The notes beneath the pieces are model-generated. The model did no database searches. It saw only the letters and a program-made list of their open reading frames with translations, and was not told where the DNA came from. Shown here piece by piece: positions 22,520 through 29,738 of a DNA stretch of 64,000 nucleotides. Position 1 is the stretch's first letter. The number at the start of each line of letters is the position of its first letter. This DNA is from Marivirga tractuosa DSM 4126 (GTDB lineage: Bacteria; Bacteroidota; Bacteroidia; Cytophagales; Cyclobacteriaceae), in the NCBI RefSeq assembly GCF_000183425.1, contig NC_014759.1:3193001-3257000 (forward strand), written 5' to 3'. The translations under genes were made by a program, and so were the position numbers.

Positions 22520-24628
22520 ATGGAAAATTATGTAATCAAAAGAAACGGGGAGTACCAGCCTCTCAAGCATTATAAAATTGAAGATGCTATCAAAAAGGCA
22601 TTCAAAAGTGTAGGGGTTGAATATGATGTTATTATCTTAAAAAGTGTATTAGAAAAGCTGGAAGAAAAAACCACTTGGGCAGTTGAAGAAATACAAGACA
22701 TCATAGAATTGCAGCTTTATCATTATCACTATTTTAAAGTGATGCGTTCTTTTATGCTGTATAGGCACACGCGTAAACTTCAACGAAACCAAAAGAAAGG
22801 CATAAAGCATGATACCACCTGGGTAGATAGCACCCAAACCATCAATGAATATATTGGAAAGGATGATTGGCGCATTAATGCTAATGCCAATACTTCTTAT
22901 TCCAATGCTGGATTAGTTAATAATGTGGCAGGAAAAGTAATTGCGAACTATTGGCTTGATAAAGTATATAATAAAGAAGAAGGATATGCCCATAGAAATG
23001 GCGACATCCATATTCATGATTTAGATTGCTTAACAGGCTATTGTGCCGGTTGGAGTTTGCGCGTATTACTAAATGAAGGCTTTAATGGCGTGCGAGCAAG
23101 GGTAGAAAGCAAACCACCCAGTCATTTTCGTGAGGCGCTCGGTCAAATGGCTAATTTCTTAGGTATCCTTCAAAGTGAGTGGGCTGGAGCTCAAGCTTTC
23201 AGTTCATTTGATACTTATCTAGCCCCTTATGTTTTCAAAGATCAGTTAAGCTATGAAGAGGTATTAAAGGGCATCCGTAGTTTTGTTTATAATTTGAATG
23301 TTCCCGCACGTTGGGGGCAGTCTCCTTTTACCAATATTACACTTGATTGGGTAGTACCGGAAGATTTGAGAGAACAAATTCCAACTAAAAAGGACCAACA
23401 TCTTTTCTCAAATGTTCAGGATGAAATCTTGAAACAAAAAGCCCAAGCCAGAGGAGCAAAATCAATGGAGGAATTGACTTATCAACATTTCAAAGAAGAA
23501 ATGGACATGATCAATAAGGCTTATTATACTGTAATGACTGAAGGTGATGCAAACGGACAGCCTTTCACCTTCCCTATCCCAACGGTAAACATTACAGAGG
23601 ATTTTGACTGGCATGGTAAGAATACAGATATCCTTTTTGAGAATACAGCTAAAATCGGCTCCTCCTATTTCCAGAATTTTATAGGTAGTCAATATACTTA
23701 TGATGAAGAGGGCAATAAAATTGAAAACCCATTAGCCTACAAGCCTAATGCAGTAAGAAGCATGTGCTGTCGATTGCAATTAGATTTGCGAGAGCTGTTA
23801 AAAAGGGGAAATGGACTGTTCGGAAGTGCAGAAATGACGGGAAGCATTGGGGTGGTCACCATTAATATGGCGAGACTTGGGTATTTGTATAAAGGAAATG
23901 AAGAAGCTTTCTATGAAAGACTAGATTTTTTATTGGGTATAGCGAAATCCACTTTGGAGAAGAAAAGGAAATTCATTCAAGAAATGTATGATAGAGGGCT
24001 TTATCCATATACAAAGCGTTATCTGACGCATTTTAGGAATCATTTCTCCACCATTGGAGTGAATGGAATGAATGAGATGATTAGGAATTTTACTGATGAA
24101 GAATTTGACATTACTTCTCATGAAGGAATGAAATTATCTTCTCAAATTCTAGAATACATCCGAACGAGAATGAAGCAGTATCAGGAAGAAACTGGCAATT
24201 TATATAATTTGGAAGCCACACCGGCTGAAGGCACAACTTACCGATTTGCCAAAGAAGATAAAAAGCGTTTTCCTGAAATACTGCAAGCCGGAATGGAGGA
24301 GAATATTTATTATACCAATAGCTCTCAAATTCCTGCTAGTCATACGGATGATCCATTTGAAGCCTTAATGCTTCAGGATGATTTGCAGTGTATGTACACG
24401 GGCGGAACTGTTTTGCACTTATACATGCGTGAAAAAATCAGCTCTGCCGAAGCTTGCCGAAATTTAGTCAAGAAAGTGATGACTAATTTCAAATTGCCTT
24501 ATATCACTGTTACACCAGTTTTCAGTATTTGTCCGACACATGGTTATTTAACAGGCGAACATGAATATTGCCCTAAATGTGATGACAATCTGAAAGAGCA
24601 ATTAGAAGTAGAAGAATCTGAATTTTGA
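22520..24628 (+). CDS. nrdD: Anaerobic (class III) ribonucleotide reductase, body without glycyl-radical tail
   Basis: A 702-residue protein: N-terminal ATP-cone (MENYVIKRNGEYQPLKHYKIEDAIKKAF, to about residue 90) and the ten-stranded barrel of NrdD, with GDIHIHDLD, CCRLQLDLRELLKRGNGLFGSAEMTGSIGVVTINMARLGYL (written in the protein from about residue 415) and MKLPYITVTP-type strand near the end. The protein ends with a zinc-finger-like segment FSICPTHGYLTGEHEYCPKCDDN and an acidic tail. The glycyl-radical motif RVxGY that normally follows within the same chain is missing; it is encoded by the next small gene. NrdD makes deoxynucleotides without oxygen. Confidence 0.93.
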   Translation: MENYVIKRNGEYQPLKHYKIEDAIKKAFKSVGVEYDVIILKSVLEKLEEKTTWAVEEIQDIIELQLYHYHYFKVMRSFMLYRHTRKLQRNQKKGIKHDTTWVDSTQTINEYIGKDDWRINANANTSYSNAGLVNNVAGKVIANYWLDKVYNKEEGYAHRNGDIHIHDLDCLTGYCAGWSLRVLLNEGFNGVRARVESKPPSHFREALGQMANFLGILQSEWAGAQAFSSFDTYLAPYVFKDQLSYEEVLKGIRSFVYNLNVPARWGQSPFTNITLDWVVPEDLREQIPTKKDQHLFSNVQDEILKQKAQARGAKSMEELTYQHFKEEMDMINKAYYTVMTEGDANGQPFTFPIPTVNITEDFDWHGKNTDILFENTAKIGSSYFQNFIGSQYTYDEEGNKIENPLAYKPNAVRSMCCRLQLDLRELLKRGNGLFGSAEMTGSIGVVTINMARLGYLYKGNEEAFYERLDFLLGIAKSTLEKKRKFIQEMYDRGLYPYTKRYLTHFRNHFSTIGVNGMNEMIRNFTDEEFDITSHEGMKLSSQILEYIRTRMKQYQEETGNLYNLEATPAEGTTYRFAKEDKKRFPEILQAGMEENIYYTNSSQIPASHTDDPFEALMLQDDLQCMYTGGTVLHLYMREKISSAEACRNLVKKVMTNFKLPYITVTPVFSICPTHGYLTGEHEYCPKCDDNLKEQLEVEESEF

Positions 24629-24708
24629 ATAGAATCTAATAATTGATATCACAAAAACATGCGGTTTGGTACTCAACATCAGTATGTTATAATCTTTGTT
24701 CATGTAAA

Positions 24709-24721
24709 AGGCTCATAGCCT
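24709..24721. promoter_or_regulatory. Small hairpin before the glycyl-radical peptide gene
   Basis: AGGCT-CAT-AGCCT, perfect 5-bp stem with 3-nt loop, in the 125-base gap between nrdD and the small gene (33 bases before its ATG). It could influence processing or translation of the second part. Confidence 0.35.
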
Positions 24722-24753
24722 CTATGTAATTTAAACTTTAAAACAGAAATAAA

Positions 24754-24915
24754 ATGGAAGCACAAGTAAAGACAGCGACAAAATTAGAGAAAAGCAATGA
24801 ATTAAGGACTAAATGCCTGGTTTACACAAGGGTAATGGGCTATCATAGACCAGTAGAGAGCTTTAACATTGGTAAAAAAGGCGAACATAAGGAACGTAAA
24901 CATTTCAATGAGTAA
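24754..24915 (+). CDS. Separate glycyl-radical peptide of class III ribonucleotide reductase
   Basis: A 53-residue protein. The C-terminal 33 residues read CLVYTRVMGYHRPVESFNIG followed by KKGEHKERKHF, which corresponds to the last part of ordinary NrdD, where the glycyl radical lies in RVxGY (Gly 29 here) and is followed by RP, N-x-GK and a basic end. The first 20 residues are a helical, Lys/Glu-rich leader absent from full-length NrdD. It has its own ATG, 125 bases after the nrdD stop, and its stop overlaps the nrdG start by eight bases. It therefore appears to be a stand-alone radical-bearing subunit that NrdG activates and that docks onto NrdD. A recent frameshift is unlikely because of the distance and the new leader. 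Confidence 0.8.
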   Translation: MEAQVKTATKLEKSNELRTKCLVYTRVMGYHRPVESFNIGKKGEHKERKHFNE

Positions 24916-25597
24916 GGGAACACCCATATATGATATTACGCCTTTTACCTTATTGGACTATCCTGATAAAACGGCCTGCATCATTTGGTATGCAGGCTGT
25001 AATATGCGATGTGGCTATTGCTATAATCCTGATATTGTATTAGGAAAAGGTAAGATTTCAATAGAAGAAGTACTACGGTTTTTAAAAAGCCGAAAAGGAC
25101 TTTTGGATGGAATAGTGATGAGCGGAGGAGAATGCACTATGCATCCTTCTTTAATTACTTTTGCTCAAGAGGTAAAAAAATTGGGAATGTTAATAAAAGT
25201 GGATACCAATGGAAGCAGGCCAGGAGTATTAAAAAAGCTTTATGAAAATGGAACATTAGATTATGTTGCACTTGATTTTAAGGCCACACCTCAGAAATTC
25301 CAATCTATAACTAAATCAAATTTATTCACACCATTTGAGAAAAGTTTGTCATTTCTGATACAGCACCAAATTCCATTTGAGGTACGGACTACTGTTCACT
25401 CGAAGCAATTATCATCTGATGATATTTGCAAAATGAGAGATTATCTCTCCGAAAAAGGCTATAGAGGCACTTATTACCTCCAACATTATGTAAATGATAC
25501 CAAAACAATTGAATCTTTAAAACCTTCTGACAAGAATATGTTAGATCAAAATTTTTCTAAGCAAAACTTGAAAGTGGAAATACGCTCTTCTTTGTAA
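24908..25597 (+). CDS. nrdG: Anaerobic ribonucleotide reductase activase (radical SAM)
   Basis: A 229-residue radical SAM protein. The [4Fe-4S]/SAM motif is CNMRCGYC (C-x3-C-x2-C) in IIWYAGCNMRCGYCYNPDIVLGKG; GGE-type motif MSGGECTMHP follows, then VDTNGSRP. It generates the glycyl radical on the NrdD system. I start at MSKGTPIYDITPF (24908): the longer form beginning at 24869 would overlap most of the glycyl peptide gene. Start and previous stop overlap by eight bases, so activase and radical peptide are translated together. Confidence 0.93.
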   Translation: MSKGTPIYDITPFTLLDYPDKTACIIWYAGCNMRCGYCYNPDIVLGKGKISIEEVLRFLKSRKGLLDGIVMSGGECTMHPSLITFAQEVKKLGMLIKVDTNGSRPGVLKKLYENGTLDYVALDFKATPQKFQSITKSNLFTPFEKSLSFLIQHQIPFEVRTTVHSKQLSSDDICKMRDYLSEKGYRGTYYLQHYVNDTKTIESLKPSDKNMLDQNFSKQNLKVEIRSSL

Positions 25598-25624
25598 ATT
25601 TACTTTATCCTGTTAGTTTTTTCA

Positions 25625-25643
25625 ATGATATGCTGCATATCAT
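25625..25643. promoter_or_regulatory. 19-base perfect palindrome after nrdG
   Basis: ATGATATGC-T-GCATATCAT, 9-bp arms with a one-base centre, 27 bases after the nrdG stop. Too tight for an RNA loop, so more likely a protein-binding site. Confidence 0.4.
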
Positions 25644-25695
25644 CATTAATAGTGCAGAAAATGCCATTTCAAAAATCTTTTAAGGGAAATTAACC

Positions 25696-25805
25696 CCGAC
25701 AATTTATAAAAACTTAAGAGGTCAAGTTTGGGTGTTTTATAATTTCTGTTTAGGATGAATTTTATCATATAACTAACTTATAATTTGTTTCTTATAAATT
25801 GTCGG
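25696..25805. repeat. 110-base segment with 14-base terminal inverted repeats
   Basis: CCGACAATTTATAA at 25696-25709 and its exact reverse complement at 25792-25805 bound an AT-rich, non-coding interior. The layout is like a miniature inverted-repeat element. No clear target-site duplication is visible at the ends, so an RNA structure is also possible. Confidence 0.4.
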
Positions 25806-25872
25806 TTCTTTGGACGGAAAATTCATATGAATTTTTCGGGTTAAGATACTTGAAATATATAAAAAGGTATCG

Positions 25873-25950
25873 CTTTGTTACAAAAAATAATAAAAATTAC
25901 CCATTCTTTGTTACAATATTTGATTAATATTACCCTATCTTTATAACAAC
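25873..25950. repeat. 33-base tandem repeat (2.3 copies) at a promoter
   Basis: Units begin CTTTGTTACAA (25873), CTTTGTTACAA (25906) and CTTTATAACAA (25939); the first two also share ATTACCCAT-like ends at the same offset. The period of 33 is about three helical turns. Units contain GTTAC, the reverse of the GTAAC half-site seen at the OsmC promoter. Confidence 0.55.
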
Positions 25951-25959
25951 TATAAAAAA

Positions 25960-27318
25960 ATGGCATATTATCGTAAGCAAATAGAAACACTATTAAGCTG
26001 GAAAGAAGAAAATAATCGAAAACCTTTGGTACTGCGTGGGGCAAGGCAAGTAGGTAAAACCACTTTGATAAATATCTTCTCACAAAACTATAAGCAATTT
26101 ATCTCCCTTAATTTAGAAAAAAAGAAGGATGCCAATTATTTTAAAACGTACAAAGAGGCAAACGTTCTGCTAGAGGCTTTACTCTTGATAAATCGCTTAC
26201 AAGACGTTGAAAAAAAGGAGACGCTCTTGTTTATAGATGAGATACAAGAATGCCCGGAAGCCATTGCACTTTTACGTTATTTTTATGAAGAACTTCCGCA
26301 TTTACATGTAATAGCAGCTGGATCGCTACTGGAGCACTCCTTATCACAAGTAAAATCTTTTCCTGTTGGGCGTGTAAAGTATTTGTATATATTTCCTATG
26401 AATTTTCAGGAGTTTTTATTGGCTCATAAAATGGATGCTCTCCTAGAACAATTAGGAAAAATACCAATAAATCAGGCAGCGCACCAAGTCGCAATGGATT
26501 GGTTTCATAGCTATGCGCTCGTAGGTGGTATGCCCGAGGTGGTAGCGAATAATACCAATCAAGAAGGCATTAGTCAATTATCCCCTATTTATGAAAGTAT
26601 ATGGGCAAGCTACCAAGACGATGTACCAAAATATGCCAAAAATGCCACCGAAGAAAAAGTGATACGACATCTGATGCGAACTGCTCCTTTGTATCTGGAT
26701 GCACGGGTTACTTTTCAAGGCTTTGGTAATAGCAATTATCGCTCGCGTGAGGTGGGCGAAAGTTTTAGGGCTTTAGATGATACTAAAATTATTCAACTGA
26801 TTTATCCCGGTACTTCAGTTGATTATCCATTGGTTACAGACTACCGGAAAAGTCCTAGACTTCAATTTTTGGACACTGGTTTGTTAAATCATGCTCTCGG
26901 CATACAGGCTGATTTGCTCGCAGTAGAGGATTTGAGTACTAGTTATAAAGGAGCTTTATTGCCTCACCTAATTACTCAAGAATTGATTTCCATGCAAGAG
27001 CAGTCATATCAAAAACCTAATTTTTGGGTACGTCAAAAGAAAGATGCACAGGCCGAAGTAGATTTGGTATATTCTTATCGTGGCCATATTATCCCCATAG
27101 AAATAAAATCGGGTAAAGTAGGTAAACTGCGTTCACTGCATCAATTTATTGATGCCGCTCCCCATCCTTTTGCTGTTCGTATGTATGCAGGAAAATTTAG
27201 TATAGAAAGCCATAAAACACCTAAAGGCACTCCTTATCATTTGATGAATTTACCCTATTATTTAACGCTATATTTAGAAAAGTACTTGACTTATTTTATA
27301 GAGAATACTTCGGTATGA
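25960..27318 (+). CDS. AAA ATPase with DUF4143 domain
   Basis: A 452-residue protein of the 'ATP-binding protein, DUF4143' family. Walker A is LRGARQVGKTTLI (about residue 28), Walker B LLFIDEIQECP (about 92) and sensor-type AAGSLLEHSL follows. The C-terminal half includes FQEFLLA and RSREVGESFRALDDTKII, then a PD-(D/E)xK-like strand pair near 360-385 (AEVDLVY, IPIEIKSGK). These proteins are widespread, often horizontally acquired and poorly understood; some have been linked to toxin-antitoxin or defence functions, which is not shown here. It stands alone behind a 33-base tandem repeat and interrupts the respiration island. Confidence 0.88.
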   Translation: MAYYRKQIETLLSWKEENNRKPLVLRGARQVGKTTLINIFSQNYKQFISLNLEKKKDANYFKTYKEANVLLEALLLINRLQDVEKKETLLFIDEIQECPEAIALLRYFYEELPHLHVIAAGSLLEHSLSQVKSFPVGRVKYLYIFPMNFQEFLLAHKMDALLEQLGKIPINQAAHQVAMDWFHSYALVGGMPEVVANNTNQEGISQLSPIYESIWASYQDDVPKYAKNATEEKVIRHLMRTAPLYLDARVTFQGFGNSNYRSREVGESFRALDDTKIIQLIYPGTSVDYPLVTDYRKSPRLQFLDTGLLNHALGIQADLLAVEDLSTSYKGALLPHLITQELISMQEQSYQKPNFWVRQKKDAQAEVDLVYSYRGHIIPIEIKSGKVGKLRSLHQFIDAAPHPFAVRMYAGKFSIESHKTPKGTPYHLMNLPYYLTLYLEKYLTYFIENTSV

Positions 27319-27402
27319 AAATAAGCAAACGTAAAGCTAAACCTAAATTGAAAGGCTCCTAATCCTTCCATCTATTCATCATTAATCCTACATTTAAACC
27401 TC

Positions 27403-27414
27403 TGATGGTTGTCA
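27403..27414. promoter_or_regulatory. CRP/FNR-like palindrome, distal site upstream of nrfH
   Basis: TGAT-GGTT-GTCA fits TGAY-N4-RTCA, 104 bases centre-to-centre upstream of the proximal site. Confidence 0.4.
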
Positions 27415-27506
27415 AACCTATATAAACTTGATAATGATAGAATAAAAACTAGTGTAAATGATAATGTCTTAAAATTTGATTGTTTGTATATAAACAGTTA
27501 ATTTAA

Positions 27507-27518
27507 TGACTTATGTCA
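27507..27518. promoter_or_regulatory. CRP/FNR-like operator of the nrf operon
   Basis: TGAC-TTAT-GTCA, extended to ATGAC-N4-GTCAT. Centre 27512.5 is 29.5 bases upstream of the -7 element at 27542, the same spacing as at nadA, matching class II activation. Confidence 0.65.
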
Positions 27519-27541
27519 TAAATGCATTTGGATGTATTTTT

Positions 27542-27549
27542 TACTTTTG
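27542..27549 (+). promoter_or_regulatory. -7 promoter element of nrfH
   Basis: TACTTTTG matches TAnnTTTG, 20 bases before the nrfH ATG. There is no proper -33 element, as expected for an activated promoter. Confidence 0.6.
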
Positions 27550-27568
27550 TTTTAGAGAGCAAATAAAC

Positions 27569-28225
27569 ATGGACATTTTACAACCAATAAAAAAGCTTCT
27601 TATTAAAATTGGCCTGGAACCTGGCCGGAAATGGAAAAAAGTAGCTATTGTCTCTTTTGCTGCTTTTGTGGGCTTAGGATTTTATATATTAAAGGTTAGC
27701 CATGCAGTTTCCTATCTTTCTGATGATCCTCAAGCTTGTGTAAACTGCCACATTATGATGCCGCAATATGTAACTTGGAATCATAGTTCTCACAGGGAAG
27801 TAGCCACATGTAACGGATGTCATGTTCCTCACGATAATATTTTTAATCAATATTTTTTTAAGGCTAAAGATGGTTTATACCATGCCTCAGTTTTTACTAT
27901 GCGTGCAGAACCACAAGTAATTCAGGCATTGGAAGCCTCACAGGCAGTAATTCAAAGTAATTGTATCAGGTGCCACGAAGACCAGGTAACAGATGCTAAA
28001 ATGGGTTCGTTCGTGGAAGACCATCATTCCAAAAGAACGGATAGAACTTGCTGGGAATGCCACAGAGATGTGCCTCACGGTAGAGTTAAAAGTCTTTCAT
28101 CAGTAGGTAGTCAAATTGAACCTATTAAAGTTCATGTGCCAGAAGACAGAGAGATTATACCGAAATGGCTTAAAGAATCCATGAAAGAAGAAAATTCGCA
28201 GAAACCTAAAACTATATCACCATGA
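27569..28225 (+). CDS. nrfH: Cytochrome c nitrite reductase small subunit (quinol dehydrogenase)
   Basis: A 218-residue NapC/NirT-family tetraheme protein. One N-terminal membrane anchor (about 22-42) and four heme motifs: CVNCH, CNGCH, CIRCH and CWECH. It takes electrons from menaquinol and hands them to NrfA. I start at MDILQPIKKLL (27569); an upstream in-frame ATG at 27506 lies inside the operator and before the predicted promoter. The stop overlaps the nrfA start by four bases. Confidence 0.95.
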   Translation: MDILQPIKKLLIKIGLEPGRKWKKVAIVSFAAFVGLGFYILKVSHAVSYLSDDPQACVNCHIMMPQYVTWNHSSHREVATCNGCHVPHDNIFNQYFFKAKDGLYHASVFTMRAEPQVIQALEASQAVIQSNCIRCHEDQVTDAKMGSFVEDHHSKRTDRTCWECHRDVPHGRVKSLSSVGSQIEPIKVHVPEDREIIPKWLKESMKEENSQKPKTISP

Positions 28226-29715
28226 AGAACTGGATACTATTTGGTATAACTGCTATAGCAGTATTTTTACTTGCCATGTTAGCTTATACCATCATCGATA
28301 GAAAGGCAGAAGCTAGATTTGCCTATCAGCCTAAAGTTGAAATCCAAAGTATTGAACCTAGAGATTCTGTTTGGGGCTTAAATTATCCAAGGCAATATCA
28401 ATCCTACATGAAAACAGCAGATACCACTTTCAAAAGCATGTACAATACCAGTGGTTTTGCAGATATTCTGGATGAACAATCTGAATTGGTAGTTTTATGG
28501 GCAGGATATGGTTTTGGTAAAGATTATAACCAACCTCGAGGTCATGTTTATGCAGTAGCAGATATATTGAAAACACTAAGAACTGGTGCTCCAATGAAAC
28601 AAGGGGATGGGCCAATGCCAAGCACTTGCTGGACTTGTAAAAGTCCTGATGTTCCTCGCCTAATGAAGGAAATGGGTGCTACTGAGTTTTATAGTAAGCA
28701 ATTTTCGGATTTAGGCAGTGAAGTGATAAATCCAATTGGTTGTGCTGATTGCCACGATCCTAACACAATGAATTTAACCGTCACTCGACCAGCTTTAATA
28801 GAAGCTTATGAAGCAATGGGAAAAAATATTAATGATGCCTCACATCAAGAAATGCGCTCACTGGTTTGTGCTCAATGCCATGTGGAGTATTATTTCGATA
28901 AAGATAAGCCGGGTAAAGAAGGTGCTAATTATCTTACCTTTCCATGGAAGGATGGAATGGATGTGGAATCAGCAGAAGCCTATTATGATAAAACAGATTT
29001 TGCCGATTGGGTGCATCCAATTAGTAAAACCCGCATGCTAAAAGCGCAACATCCGGATTATGAATTATTTCAACAAGGCGTTCATGCCAAACGCGGTGTG
29101 AGTTGTGCCGATTGCCATATGCCTTACAAATCAGAAGGAGGGCAAAAATTCACGGATCACCATATTGGGTCTCCTTTAGAAAATGTGGAAAATTCATGCT
29201 TTGTTTGTCATAGAGAAAAAGTTTCTGATTTGGTAAGTGATGTTTATGAACGTCAAAGAAAAATAAAAGAAGGAACTTCAAAATTGCAGACTTTAATAGC
29301 TAAAGCGCATATAGAAGCCGGAAAAGCATGGGAATTAGGAGCTACAGAGGAGCAAATGAAAGAAATTCAAAAAGGTATCCGACATGCACAATGGAGATGG
29401 GACTATTCTGTAGCCTCACATGGTGCTGCTTTTCATGCTCCCTTGGAAACGAGTAGAATAGTTACCTCGGCTACCAGAATTATAATGGAATCTAGATTAA
29501 AATTAATGCAATTACTCAATTCTTTGGGCCATTCGGGAGATGTGGAAATGCCTAACTTAAATAGTAAAGAAGCCCTTCAAGAATATACCGGAATAGATAT
29601 AAAGAAGGAACGCTATAATAAAGAAAAATTTCTGGAGGAAATTGTACCTAAGTGGATGAAAGAAGGGAAAGAAAGAGAAGCAAAAATGAATGTAAAAGAA
29701 GTGGGATCTAAATAG
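28222..29715 (+). CDS. nrfA: Ammonia-forming cytochrome c nitrite reductase
   Basis: A 497-residue pentaheme enzyme reducing nitrite to ammonium. N-terminal signal/anchor (1-25), then the active-site heme motif CWTCK (Lys instead of His) near residue 134, and four CxxCH motifs: CADCH, CAQCH, CADCH, CFVCH. HAQWRWDYSVASHGAAFHAP near 390 is the usual His-rich segment. It can also reduce NO. Operon with nrfH (four-base overlap), a porin and ccsBA, so catalysis, electron supply and heme attachment are genetically linked. Confidence 0.97.
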   Translation: MKNWILFGITAIAVFLLAMLAYTIIDRKAEARFAYQPKVEIQSIEPRDSVWGLNYPRQYQSYMKTADTTFKSMYNTSGFADILDEQSELVVLWAGYGFGKDYNQPRGHVYAVADILKTLRTGAPMKQGDGPMPSTCWTCKSPDVPRLMKEMGATEFYSKQFSDLGSEVINPIGCADCHDPNTMNLTVTRPALIEAYEAMGKNINDASHQEMRSLVCAQCHVEYYFDKDKPGKEGANYLTFPWKDGMDVESAEAYYDKTDFADWVHPISKTRMLKAQHPDYELFQQGVHAKRGVSCADCHMPYKSEGGQKFTDHHIGSPLENVENSCFVCHREKVSDLVSDVYERQRKIKEGTSKLQTLIAKAHIEAGKAWELGATEEQMKEIQKGIRHAQWRWDYSVASHGAAFHAPLETSRIVTSATRIIMESRLKLMQLLNSLGHSGDVEMPNLNSKEALQEYTGIDIKKERYNKEKFLEEIVPKWMKEGKEREAKMNVKEVGSK

Positions 29716-29738
29716 CCGATCCAAAAAACTCATTAATT

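Larger units (their letters stand above)
25598..25959. other. AT-rich intergenic region with several perfect palindromes and repeats
   Basis: No gene seen in 362 bases. It holds a 19-base palindrome (25625-25643), a 110-base segment bounded by 14-base inverted repeats (25696-25805), an 18-base perfect palindrome AAAATTCAT/ATGAATTTT (25818-25835) and 2.3 copies of a 33-base tandem repeat (25873-25950) up to the next gene. Confidence 0.6.

Noticed and set aside
24629..24753. Split nrdD as a simple frameshift or sequencing error
   Set aside because: The gap is 125 bases with stops and a hairpin, and the small gene has its own start and leader and couples to nrdG; a single indel cannot join the parts.
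25873..25950. CRISPR-like array
   Set aside because: Units are contiguous 33-base tandem copies without unique spacers, and no cas gene is near.
25960..27318. DUF4143 ATPase as a transposase or IS element
   Set aside because: It has AAA motifs and a nuclease-like C-terminal region but no transposase motif; the inverted repeats at 25696 and 25805 do not enclose it.
27506..27568. Longer NrfH beginning at an in-frame ATG at 27506
   Set aside because: That ATG lies inside the CRP/FNR-like operator and upstream of the -7 promoter element; the family begins near MDILQP at 27569.
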